64,000 bases of DNA from Erythrobacteraceae bacterium CFH 75059 (GTDB lineage: Bacteria > Pseudomonadota > Alphaproteobacteria > Sphingomonadales > Sphingomonadaceae), in the NCBI GenBank assembly GCA_004331795.1, contig SJSR01000003.1, positions 55,320-119,319 on the forward strand. Direction: 5' to 3'. Within the stretch, counting starts at the first letter, position 1. The number at the start of each line of letters is the position of its first letter. This document shows, piece by piece, positions 44,800 to 52,426 of the stretch. Under the pieces are notes generated by a model that saw only the letters and a program-made list of their open reading frames with translations, was not told where the DNA came from and searched no databases. The position numbers were made by a program, and so were the translations under genes.

Positions 44800-45692
44800 G
44801 CTGGAGTCAGTTTAAGAAGGGCAAGTCCGGCAATCCCAAAGGCCGGCCGAAGAAGACGCCGGCGTCCATTGCGATCTCGGAGAACCCAACGCTGGAAGCG
44901 TTGCGAGCTGAGCTTGGGCGAAAGGTCAAGGTGACCGAGAACGGCGTCACCCGCGAACTGACGGTGCGGGAGATCCAGCTGCGCGCGCAATCGCGCAACG
45001 CCATGATCGGCAACGCGCAAGCCCAGCGCGACATGTACCGCCAGGCCCGTGAACTTGACGAGTACGATGCAAAGCTGGCGCAGGAAGCAAAGGCGCGGCG
45101 CGCGGACCTGTATAAAGATCACCAGGAGTGGCACGCCGCCATGGTGACAATTTACCAAAGCGCCGCACAGCACGGCTTGGAGCCGAAGATCGTCTGGCCG
45201 CATCCGGATGATTTCGTGTTCGATGATGGTGCACAACGGTGCCGTATTCGTGGGCCGATAAGCGAGCGCGACGTGCCGCTGTTCGAGTGGATGCGGGCAG
45301 AGCGCGACGCGTTGTTCGTTCGCTCAGCGTTGTGGCTGAAGCGCCCGTCCAAGGCACGCTGCATGCAGATAAACATCTTTGACTGTTTGTGGATTTGTTA
45401 CGATGTCATGCTGCCTCTTAGATGGCAGACTTGCGGGAACGCGGCGACGCTTCTTGCAGTAATACGCAAAATCTCGCGCCGCGAATTGGAAGAATCTACG
45501 AAACACTACGCTGCCAAAGCTGACACGCTGAGGGCGCAGCTGAACTTGCCCTCGCCCGGCAAGGCGGAGTACAAGGTCGCCAATACAATTATGAAGACTG
45601 TGGCGCAACGGCTCGGCTATCGCTCGCTTGCGCATCTTGAGGCTGAGCTAGGCGAATCCGGGATCGCGGTCGAGGCGTATTGCGGCTCTTGA
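44613..45692 (+). CDS. DUF5681 domain protein, N-terminus uncertain
   Basis: The recognisable protein begins at about position 44780 with PGYGKPPRWSQFKKGKSGN and PKGRPKK, the basic DUF5681 motif that normally lies within the first 10-25 residues. No ATG, GTG or TTG occurs in frame close before it; the first candidate start is at 44613, which would add about 55 Ala/Arg-rich residues antisense to another frame and unlike the family. The natural start has probably been lost where the McrBC segment joins. The rest (about 300 residues) is mostly helical and ends LRAQLNLPSPGKAEYKVA...EAYCGS. DUF5681 proteins are frequent on mobile elements, of unknown function. Confidence 0.55.
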   Translation: MPAREQAGEAARAEVRRGPARPAPPAQHPGATTIRFRPASAPAASSAGLRCFRNRPGYGKPPRWSQFKKGKSGNPKGRPKKTPASIAISENPTLEALRAELGRKVKVTENGVTRELTVREIQLRAQSRNAMIGNAQAQRDMYRQARELDEYDAKLAQEAKARRADLYKDHQEWHAAMVTIYQSAAQHGLEPKIVWPHPDDFVFDDGAQRCRIRGPISERDVPLFEWMRAERDALFVRSALWLKRPSKARCMQINIFDCLWICYDVMLPLRWQTCGNAATLLAVIRKISRRELEESTKHYAAKADTLRAQLNLPSPGKAEYKVANTIMKTVAQRLGYRSLAHLEAELGESGIAVEAYCGS

Positions 45693-45877
45693 TCGACACG
45701 CCTCTCACCTCAAACGATCATTTCTCTCTGGACTACGGTCGCCGTTGACCCTCATGCTGCAACGTAGAACTTCGGCTGGTTGCATGGGCGCTGCGTCAGA
45801 AGCCAGTGAATTGTGTTCTGATCACAAGTGCCCGATGAAGTGCTTCTTCGCCGCGGTGCGTTAAAAGGTTAACGCAA

Positions 45878-45906
45878 TTGACAAAGCGCGCATAGCTGTT
45901 GCAACA
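45878..45906 (+). promoter_or_regulatory. Possible promoter of the RHS locus
   Basis: A perfect TTGACA (45878-45883) lies about 55 bp before the first gene of the RHS locus; about 17 bp downstream the -10 candidate (GCAACA/CAACAT) is weak. The preceding 180 bp contain no gene. Confidence 0.3.
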
Positions 45907-45936
45907 TGTATTTAGCTAGCCTGCTGGAGCCTTTTG

Positions 45937-46548
45937 ATGCGGATGCATTTGTTCGCCGCAGCTGCATGTGCAAGCATCGTTGTGCCAACAGGCGCGGCCT
46001 CTCAGCAGGTAATCATCTATGGCTATGATGCACTTGGTCGGCTCACCAGCAGTCAAGGGCAAGGTGGCCAAGTGCAGAACGACACTCGTTCGTGGTGTTA
46101 TGATCAAAACGGAAATCGGCTCCATGTTCGCGCCGAAATAAGCGGCACGCCAGTTATTTGTCAGGTGCCGCCTAATGTTGCTCCGCCGTCGCCTCCTCCG
46201 CCTTCTCCTCCGCCTCCCCCACCAGCGCCGCCCGGCAATACGCCGCCTGTCACGCAACTTGATCAATTCGCTGGCGAGTGCAATGCGAGCGCCACCATCA
46301 ATGTGACCGCGAATGACTATGACGCCGAAGATGCGCCCAATTTGCCAACGCTGGTAAGCATCAGCAGCAATGGCGATGGGGGCGCCACGGCCCATGTTGT
46401 GTCGAGTAGCGCGGTGGTGGCGTATTTGGGTCCAGCAGGCGATTTGACGAGTTTTACATATGTGGTGCAAGACACAGCTTCTGCGACAGCCACGGGCACT
46501 TTGATCGTGCATTCGATGTCGTGTGGCGGGATGGTTGACCCGATGTGA
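45937..46548 (+). CDS. Exported small YD-repeat protein with proline linker and Ig-like tail
   Basis: 203 residues. A signal peptide (MRMHLFAAAACASIVVPTGAA) leads to a single YD-repeat unit (VIIYGYDALGRLTSSQGQ, then DTRSWCYDQNGNRL), a polyproline linker (PPSPPPPSPPPPPPAPP), and a C-terminal beta domain with INVTANDYDAEDAPNL reminiscent of cadherin/Ig-like repeats. ATG at 45937 has GGAG 7 nt upstream. It is the first of three exported proteins ending with the large RHS protein, and shares the YD motif with it. It could be a remnant RHS N-terminal segment or a small partner of the RHS shell. Confidence 0.7.
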   Translation: MRMHLFAAAACASIVVPTGAASQQVIIYGYDALGRLTSSQGQGGQVQNDTRSWCYDQNGNRLHVRAEISGTPVICQVPPNVAPPSPPPPSPPPPPPAPPGNTPPVTQLDQFAGECNASATINVTANDYDAEDAPNLPTLVSISSNGDGGATAHVVSSSAVVAYLGPAGDLTSFTYVVQDTASATATGTLIVHSMSCGGMVDPM

Positions 46549-46617
46549 GATTCAGTTGCAAGCGCCCAGGAGAGACGGAGGCTCCCTGCAGTAACGCAAG
46601 AGCAATGGGAGTGTAGC

Positions 46618-47088
46618 ATGAAATCACAGGACAATTTGCGCCGACCGTGCGTCCCGCTGTGGATCTGCGCTCTGAGCTTGGTGATCGGGGCGCCTGCGCA
46701 GGCGCAAATGGGGCAGCTCGGCAACGGCGACGCAGCCGCGCCCGATCCTGATGCCGCCGCAGTATGTATGCGGGGGCAATTGCGCGCCGCTCCACAAGCT
46801 GCGCGAGCGTCGCGAGGTAAGCCGCTTGTGGTTGTGGTGGCGCAGCACGACTCAGCACAGTTGGAGGCCGCGGGCTTTCGGCAGGTCCCATGCGGTGCCG
46901 TGCCAGCGGCACGAGAGCAAAACCTGGCAGCATATCGCGACGAGGTTTGCTCCTTGGCCCGCAGCGGGAATGAGGCTGTGCAAAATCAGCTGGAACGCGC
47001 GCTCGGGGTTCGTCCGGCGCTGCTGTGCGGCAGCGCGGAACTGATCGCAGGTTCGTGGCGGGGTCAGCAAGGGCGCAAGGATCGATAG
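46618..47088 (+). CDS. Small exported protein of unknown function
   Basis: 156 residues. Signal peptide MKSQDNLRRPCVPLWICALS followed by LVIGAPAQAQ with an AxA cleavage site. The mature part has paired cysteines (AVCMRGQ, VPCGAV, EVCSLA, ALLCGS) suggesting disulfides and a periplasmic or extracellular location. GGGAG lies 6 nt before the ATG. It sits 70 bp after the YD-repeat protein and 37 bp before the RHS gene, so probably in one operon. No family recognised. Confidence 0.65.
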   Translation: MKSQDNLRRPCVPLWICALSLVIGAPAQAQMGQLGNGDAAAPDPDAAAVCMRGQLRAAPQAARASRGKPLVVVVAQHDSAQLEAAGFRQVPCGAVPAAREQNLAAYRDEVCSLARSGNEAVQNQLERALGVRPALLCGSAELIAGSWRGQQGRKDR

Positions 47089-47125
47089 CGCGGTGGTCTG
47101 ATTGCGCAGCTTGGGGGGCGAGGCG

Positions 47126-50100
47126 ATGACAAGAAGGTGGTGGCTGCTGCTCGGAACCGCGGTGATGCCGCCAGCCTTGTCCAGCGCGCCGGCCGTCGCG
47201 CAATCAGTGACGCTGGACCCGCCGCCTGTCCGTCTTCCGCTCGATGAGCACGGCGTTGACTTGTCAAGCGGCCGGGTCGTGGTGCCCTCATCCAGCGTGG
47301 CGATCGGGGGCGACAATGGCCTTGTTCACACCCGTACGCGGGTCGGCAACGGCTGGCGCCACAACTACATCCTGTCGGTCGCGCGGTTCGTGCAAAACGG
47401 CAGCGAAATGCGTCGGGTGCAGTTGGGCGGCTCGGCGCATGTGTTCCGCAAGCAGGGCTCTTCGTTTGTGCCCACAAATGGCGAACGCGGATCATTGAGC
47501 GAAGATGCGCAAAGCTACACCTACATCGACGCGTCGGGAGCAGTCTATCGATTCGACAAGGCGCCGGTCGCCAACGGCGAAAGTTACTACGAAGCGGTCC
47601 TGGCGGTCGGCACTCGCATCACCCGTCCTGACGGGTTCGTCACCACGCTGACCTACGGCTCGGGCTCGTACGAGATGCCGATCTGGAACGGCACGGAGTA
47701 TTTGACGCTGTTCACCACCCGGCTGTTGTCGGTGAACACCAACACGGGTTATCAGCTCAAGTTCACCTATGCGAGCAGCACACCTGGGTCGTCGAGCCAG
47801 GCCGATGAATGGTACCGGATCATTCGGGTTACAGCGATCAACAATGCCGAGGAAGCTTGTGCGCCGAATGCCGACGCCTGCTCGCTGTCACTGCAATGGC
47901 CGTTCCTGGCCTATGGCACGCATGTTGAAGGGTTAGAGCGTGTTGAGACGGTCACCGATGTTCTGGGCCGTGCCGCCCGCTTCAGCACCGATGGGGCCAA
48001 TCGCCTGCGAGGCATCAGGCGCCCCAGCGAAACGAGTGACGGAGTGCGGATCGACTATGATCCGCACTCCCGGGTCAGCACAATCACGCAGCCAGGCACA
48101 TATCAGCGCCAGTACAGTTGGAGCGTTGATGGCGGCGGGATGCTCACCTCGCAGGCGACCGATGCTCTAGGCCGCACCGTGACCAGCCTGGCCGACCCGG
48201 CGCTGGGCGTCGTACGTCGCCAGCAGGACGCGCTGGGCAATGTGACTGAATACGGCTTTGATGCTGGCGGGTTGTTGACCCAAGTCACCCGGCCCGAGGG
48301 AGATCGGACGCTGATTGCCCGAGACGCGCGTGGCCGCGTGACTCAAGTGGACCAGATAGGCAAGGGCGGCCAAGGCACCATCACGACCCGAGCGAGCTAT
48401 CCCGCCCTGACGAACACGGCGCTGGGCACCTGCGAGAACGCAGTGGTCTGTGATCGGCCACACACAACCACCGATGCTCGCGGCCAGGTGACAACCTACC
48501 ACTGGAACCAGGCAACCGGGCTCATCGATCGGATTGAAGAACCCGCTGCAGCCGATGGCCAGCGCCCCACAACCGTGTTCGGATACACCGCCGTGTCCGC
48601 CCGCTACCAAAGTGCACCGGGCGTGTGGGTTCACGCGTCAACGCCGGTGATCAAGCCGTTGTCCATAGCCCGGTGCCGCACCGCGGCCACGTGCAGTGGG
48701 TCGGTTGACGAACTTGTGACGGCTTTTGCCTACAACACCGCCGTGGCGCCGGGTACGCAGCCGGTCACGATCGTTCAGCGCCAAGGGGATGGTGGCGGTG
48801 TTCAGCGCATCGATCTGGCCTACAACTGGTTGGGGGATGTCCGTTCTCTTGACGGCCCGCTTGCTGGCAGCGACGACACCACGGTTTACCGGCATGATGC
48901 TGCTGGCCAAGTCGTCGGTATCGCTCATCCCCGGCCGTTCAGTTGGGGGAATTTCGCGCGCCGCGCTGAGCGCATCACCTACAATGCCGATGGGCAGGTC
49001 GCGCGCCGCGAGCATGGTGCTTTGCCCGGTGCGAACGACAGCGACTGGTTGAGCTTTGCCCCGCAACACGAAACGGTGACCGAGTTCGATGCGCGCGGCC
49101 GCGTCTTGCGACAACGCCATCTGGAAGCGGGCACCATCAACCAGTTCTCGCTTGTTCAGTATGGCTACGATGCCGCAGGACGCCTAATTTGCACGGCGCT
49201 GCGCATGAACGCTCACAACGTGCACCACGGCGTGCCGGCGGACGCGTGCGAGCAGGGTGTGCCAGGTCCCCATGGGCCCGACCGGATCGAGCGGCGGGTG
49301 TACACCGCGCGTGACGAGGTCGCGCAGGTTTGGTCGGGCTGGGGCACGGTGCTGCAGCAAAAAACGGCCGAGTTCGCCCACAACCCCAACGGCACGGTTG
49401 CTTGGATGGCGGATGCACGGGAGAACCGAACCGCCTTCGACTACGACCCCTTTGATCGCAACTGGCGCATTCGTTACCCCGACCCGGCAACGCCGGGTGT
49501 GGTGAGCGCGGGCGATTTCGAGAGCGCGACCTACGATGCTGCCGGGCATGTGGTCGCGCACCGGACGCGCGCGGGCGATACGATCACCTACGCCTATGAC
49601 AATCTGGGGCGACTGGTGCACAAGGTGGTGCCAGAGCGCGCCGACCTGCATCCGGCGCACACCCGAGATGTGTTCTTCGGGCACGATCTGCTCGGCAACC
49701 TTGCCTTTGCGCGGTTCGATGGTCCGGAAGAATGGCGCGATGGCATCGGTTTTGTTCACGACGCGTTCGGGCGCAAGACACGCGAGACGTCAACGCGTAA
49801 CGGGGCGATTCTGCGGCTCGCCGCGACCTACTATGCCACCGGCGACCGTTGGCAACTGTTCTACCCCGACGGCAACTACGTTTCTTATCATTACGATGTG
49901 CTGGGGCGCTTTCACGTGTCTTTGCTGAACGATGTGTCTTACCTGACGCACGATTATCATCACGAGGGCCACACCTTGACCTCGCGCCACCGTGCGCATG
50001 TGGGTGGTCTGGGCTGGTGGGAGAACGCGTCGTCGTTTGGCTATGACAAGGCCGACCGGCTGCAGCGGATCGAGCATGGCTTTGTCGGGTCGGCCCACGA

Positions 50101-51466
50101 CACTGCGTCTTCTTTTGTGCGCAACATGGCCGGGCAGATCGTCACGCGCACGCAGTGGAACGCGGCGTTCACCTGGCGTGGTGCGGCCTCGCTGGAGCGT
50201 CACTACCAGGCCAACGGCCTCAACCAGGTCACCGCCGCGGGTCCGGCGACCTTCACCCATGATGCCAACGGCAATCTCACCTCGGACGGGACGTACCGCT
50301 TCGCCTATGACGCGGAGAACCGGCTGGTGCATCGCAGCGGCGGCGCCGGGGGTGCGGTGGGGCTGGTCTACGATCCCTTGGGCCGGTTGTGGGAGGTGAA
50401 CACGGCTGCGGGCGGGGTGACCCGGTTCCTTCACGATGGCGAGGAGCTGGTGGCCGAGACCGATGCGGCGGGCGCCCTGTTGAGGCGGTATGTGCATGGG
50501 GGCCGCGCGGGGGTGGATGATCCGCAGGTGTGGTTCGAGGGTCCGGGTCTGGGCGAGGGGGCTAGGCGGTATCTGGTGGCGGACGAGCTGGGGTCGGTGC
50601 AGGCGGTGACCGATGGCTGGGGCCAGGTGCTCGCCGCCAACACGTATGAGGAGTATGGCATTCCCGGGGCCGGCCATCTGGGCCGGTTCGGCTACACTGG
50701 CCAGGTGTGGTTGCCCGAGCTGGGCATCTATCACTACAAGGCCCGCATGTACTCCCCCACCCTTGGCCGGTTCCTGCAGACCGATCCCATTGGCTATGGC
50801 GATGGGACCAACCTGTACCGCTACGCCGCCAACGACCCGGTGAACAACGTCGATCCGAGCGGGTTGGCGACGTCGGGCGTTTGCACGGGCACGCGCATTC
50901 CGGGGAACTGTCCGGAGAATGGCGGCACCTCCCCCATGTACTCGTCCACCAATGTCTTGGCGACGCAAGGCGGCTCCTGGGAGCTGGAGATCGGAAGCGG
51001 CGCCAGCCGGATCGGCCGCAACGGCGAGATCATCGTCGCTCGCACCAGACAGTGGGTGTGGCGGCCGTCGAATAGCGGGGGCGGTGGCAGAGTAGCCGTG
51101 AGCGGCGGCCGGACAACGGCAGGGCCGCAAAAGGATGAGCAGCCAGCCAGTGATATTTGCGGCTCGCCAGGAAACTCACAGCACATCCCGGAAGGTATGT
51201 CCGCAACATCATTTCAAGGAGCCTGTCGCAAGCACGACCGCTGCTATGGAACCTTGGGAAACACTCAGGAGCAATGTGATCAACAGCTTGGGCAAGATAT
51301 CCTTGATGAATGTAAAATTAGAGGTGGGTGGCTATGCTCCCTATCGGCATATGTTTATTATCGCGCATTGGCGGGTATCCCAGGAATCATCACTCCGGGC
51401 AAAGCAGCTTTTGACAATGCGCAGAACGCAGCTCGTTTGCGCCTACGAGGCGGAATAAGGCCATGA
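47126..51466 (+). CDS. Exported RHS/YD-repeat toxin with C-terminal phospholipase A2-like domain
   Basis: 1446 residues. Signal peptide (MTRRWWLLLGTAVMPPALSS, AxA near residue 25). Residues about 30-1170 are YD repeats (YDPHSRVSTI, YDAAGRLICT, YDNLGRLVHK, YDALGR-like) forming the RHS shell. The RHS core ends PTLGRFLQTDPIGYGDGTNL...VDPSGL at 1211-1247. A linker of 86 residues follows, then the tip from Pro1334. The tip has DICGSPGN (Cys1345) and ACRKHDRCYG with Cys1367, His1370, Asp1371 and Cys1373, then CDQQLGQDILDEC: the CxxHDxC catalytic helix of phospholipase A2. It should hydrolyse membrane phospholipids of a target cell. The stop overlaps the next gene's start (ATGA). No PAAR or VgrG domain; entry to the export route is Sec. 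Confidence 0.88.
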   Translation: MTRRWWLLLGTAVMPPALSSAPAVAQSVTLDPPPVRLPLDEHGVDLSSGRVVVPSSSVAIGGDNGLVHTRTRVGNGWRHNYILSVARFVQNGSEMRRVQLGGSAHVFRKQGSSFVPTNGERGSLSEDAQSYTYIDASGAVYRFDKAPVANGESYYEAVLAVGTRITRPDGFVTTLTYGSGSYEMPIWNGTEYLTLFTTRLLSVNTNTGYQLKFTYASSTPGSSSQADEWYRIIRVTAINNAEEACAPNADACSLSLQWPFLAYGTHVEGLERVETVTDVLGRAARFSTDGANRLRGIRRPSETSDGVRIDYDPHSRVSTITQPGTYQRQYSWSVDGGGMLTSQATDALGRTVTSLADPALGVVRRQQDALGNVTEYGFDAGGLLTQVTRPEGDRTLIARDARGRVTQVDQIGKGGQGTITTRASYPALTNTALGTCENAVVCDRPHTTTDARGQVTTYHWNQATGLIDRIEEPAAADGQRPTTVFGYTAVSARYQSAPGVWVHASTPVIKPLSIARCRTAATCSGSVDELVTAFAYNTAVAPGTQPVTIVQRQGDGGGVQRIDLAYNWLGDVRSLDGPLAGSDDTTVYRHDAAGQVVGIAHPRPFSWGNFARRAERITYNADGQVARREHGALPGANDSDWLSFAPQHETVTEFDARGRVLRQRHLEAGTINQFSLVQYGYDAAGRLICTALRMNAHNVHHGVPADACEQGVPGPHGPDRIERRVYTARDEVAQVWSGWGTVLQQKTAEFAHNPNGTVAWMADARENRTAFDYDPFDRNWRIRYPDPATPGVVSAGDFESATYDAAGHVVAHRTRAGDTITYAYDNLGRLVHKVVPERADLHPAHTRDVFFGHDLLGNLAFARFDGPEEWRDGIGFVHDAFGRKTRETSTRNGAILRLAATYYATGDRWQLFYPDGNYVSYHYDVLGRFHVSLLNDVSYLTHDYHHEGHTLTSRHRAHVGGLGWWENASSFGYDKADRLQRIEHGFVGSAHDTASSFVRNMAGQIVTRTQWNAAFTWRGAASLERHYQANGLNQVTAAGPATFTHDANGNLTSDGTYRFAYDAENRLVHRSGGAGGAVGLVYDPLGRLWEVNTAAGGVTRFLHDGEELVAETDAAGALLRRYVHGGRAGVDDPQVWFEGPGLGEGARRYLVADELGSVQAVTDGWGQVLAANTYEEYGIPGAGHLGRFGYTGQVWLPELGIYHYKARMYSPTLGRFLQTDPIGYGDGTNLYRYAANDPVNNVDPSGLATSGVCTGTRIPGNCPENGGTSPMYSSTNVLATQGGSWELEIGSGASRIGRNGEIIVARTRQWVWRPSNSGGGGRVAVSGGRTTAGPQKDEQPASDICGSPGNSQHIPEGMSATSFQGACRKHDRCYGTLGNTQEQCDQQLGQDILDECKIRGGWLCSLSAYVYYRALAGIPGIITPGKAAFDNAQNAARLRLRGGIRP
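51124..51131 (+). repeat. Cassette junction repeat, copy 1 (inside the RHS gene)
   Basis: GCCGCAAA, read in frame as ...G-P-Q-K at Pro1334 of the RHS protein. The same word, in the same phase, occurs right after both downstream membrane-protein genes (51702, 52250). Confidence 0.6.
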
Positions 51467-51699
51467 AGGGCGGCGACATTTGGTCCATTCTTGTTCTGTC
51501 CTGGGCCGGTCTTACGTTACCAGTCTATATCTTGGCAGCATTGTATCTTGGCTCGTGGGAAAATTTCCTAGCTTCGTTGGATTTTGAGAATATCGGGTCA
51601 ATGGGGCTAGCGGATATTGGAGTCGCACTTTTCTTTCTTGGGCCGTGGGTAATAATCATAGTTTTTCTAGTGAGAAGATTGATTTCGCGAAAAAGTTAA
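51463..51699 (+). CDS. Two-helix membrane protein, probable immunity to the RHS phospholipase tip
   Basis: 78 residues with two hydrophobic helices (WSILVLSWAGLTLPVYILAA and IGVALFFLGPWVIIIVFLV) joined by an acidic loop (SWENFLASLDFENIGS). The ATG overlaps the RHS stop, guaranteeing coupled translation, the usual arrangement of RHS toxin and immunity genes. An inner-membrane immunity protein makes sense for a toxin that attacks phospholipids. GC content drops sharply against the RHS core, as expected for an exchangeable tip cassette. No homologous family recognised by eye. Confidence 0.65.
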   Translation: MKGGDIWSILVLSWAGLTLPVYILAALYLGSWENFLASLDFENIGSMGLADIGVALFFLGPWVIIIVFLVRRLISRKS

Positions 51700-51701
51700 T
51701 A

Positions 51702-51710
51702 GCCGCAAAG
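51702..51710 (+). repeat. Cassette junction repeat, copy 2
   Basis: GCCGCAAAG, 2 bp after the stop of the first membrane protein gene (TAA-TA-GCCGCAAAG). Confidence 0.6.
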
Positions 51711-52008
51711 GGAAGAGCCAGGAGAAGATCGTAAGCCGCCAGATTTTTGCGGCTCTGCAGGAAATGGTGGGTTAGTCCCTGAGTATTTTCCGAATGAGTG
51801 TAGAGCTCATGATTTCTGTTACGGCAATCAATCCATGTCCCACTTAAGCTGCGACAATAAGTTTCGGGACGACATGCTCAGAAATTGTGCCAGTCGAGGT
51901 TCATCTCCGATCTGTGTTATAACGGCTTATGTTTATTATCGTTTTGTTCGAGAGCTTGGGGATGACCCTTACCTCGATGCACAACGTGATCATAGGCGGC
52001 GGAGATAG
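51703..52008 (+). pseudogene. Orphan RHS tip: second phospholipase A2-like toxin cassette without start
   Basis: An open frame of 101 codons from CCG CAA (P-Q-R-E-E) to a TAG stop, without a start codon at its beginning. It aligns with the tip of the RHS protein: PPDFCGSAGNGG against SDICGSPGNS, NECRAHDFCYG against GACRKHDRCYG, SCDNKFRDDMLRNC against QCDQQLGQDILDEC, and TAYVYYR against SAYVYYR. His and Asp of the PLA2 motif and the cysteines are retained, so it is intact as a domain but silent unless joined to an RHS core. Such displaced tips are known from RHS and CDI loci. It is followed by its own small membrane protein gene. Confidence 0.72.
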
Positions 52009-52019
52009 GAGCGTATTGA

Positions 52020-52247
52020 ATGACACGATTTCTCCGCTGGCTCGCAATCTTGGGCTTGGCCTCGCTTAGTATCGCTACATTCCTTCTGGCGTTGGGTTTT
52101 AGCGGAACCTTCGTAGGCATGTTGACGCCACCGCAAGATCGCGGGGTGACGTTGGGTTTTCTGATAATTTGGGCAGTCATCATCGTTCCATGGTTGCTCA
52201 TTTTTTGGATCATCAGATCAGCAAGAGCTGGACAAAGCACGGACTAA
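52020..52247 (+). CDS. Two-helix membrane protein, probable immunity to the orphan tip
   Basis: 75 residues with two long hydrophobic helices (LAILGLASLSIATFLLALGF and TLGFLIIWAVIIVPWLLIFW). Its size and topology match the first putative immunity protein, but the sequence differs, as expected for cognate specificity. AGGAG lies 8 nt before the ATG, and it begins 11 bp after the orphan tip stop. It is probably still translated even though the toxin half has no start, which would protect the cell from kin carrying that tip. Confidence 0.6.
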   Translation: MTRFLRWLAILGLASLSIATFLLALGFSGTFVGMLTPPQDRGVTLGFLIIWAVIIVPWLLIFWIIRSARAGQSTD

Positions 52248-52249
52248 TC

Positions 52250-52258
52250 GCCGCAAAG
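52250..52258 (+). repeat. Cassette junction repeat, copy 3
   Basis: GCCGCAAAG, 2 bp after the stop of the second membrane protein gene (TAA-TC-GCCGCAAAG), mirroring copy 2. Confidence 0.6.
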
Positions 52259-52404
52259 TGTACTGCTCGATGATATTCGCGATGCTGCGCGAGACCTCTA
52301 CTGCTCGCTTCCGGCTATAGAACTGGACTCCACCGCATCGTTTTACGAAGGCCTTGGCGGGGTTTCAGTAATGAGATTGCTTTTGATCCTTCATCAGGTC
52401 GAGT
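52251..52404 (+). pseudogene. Third RHS tip fragment, truncated by IS66
   Basis: From CCG CAA the frame stays open for 51 codons up to the IS66 left end: it begins P-Q-S-V-L-L-D-D-I-R and contains DAARDLYCSLPAIELD and FYEGLGGVSVMRLLLILHQV. It begins at the same junction word and in the same phase as the other two tips, but its sequence is unrelated to the PLA2-like ones. It has no start and its 3' part is missing. Reading it as a third displaced cassette rests mainly on the junction repeat and open frame. Confidence 0.45.
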
Positions 52405-52426
52405 GTAACCGCTGTTTTCAGGCCAC
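52405..52426 (+). repeat. IS66 left terminal inverted repeat
   Basis: GTAACCGCTGTT is identical to the reverse complement of the right end; the next ten bases match partially. Confidence 0.85.

Noticed and set aside
47126..51466. Assigning the RHS protein to a type VI secretion effector
   Set aside because: It has a Sec signal peptide and no PAAR, VgrG or chaperone (DUF1795-like) partner in the neighbourhood.
52251..52404. Reading the third tip fragment as a PLA2-like tip
   Set aside because: It lacks the CxxHD motif and the cysteine pattern of the other two; only the junction word and phase are shared.
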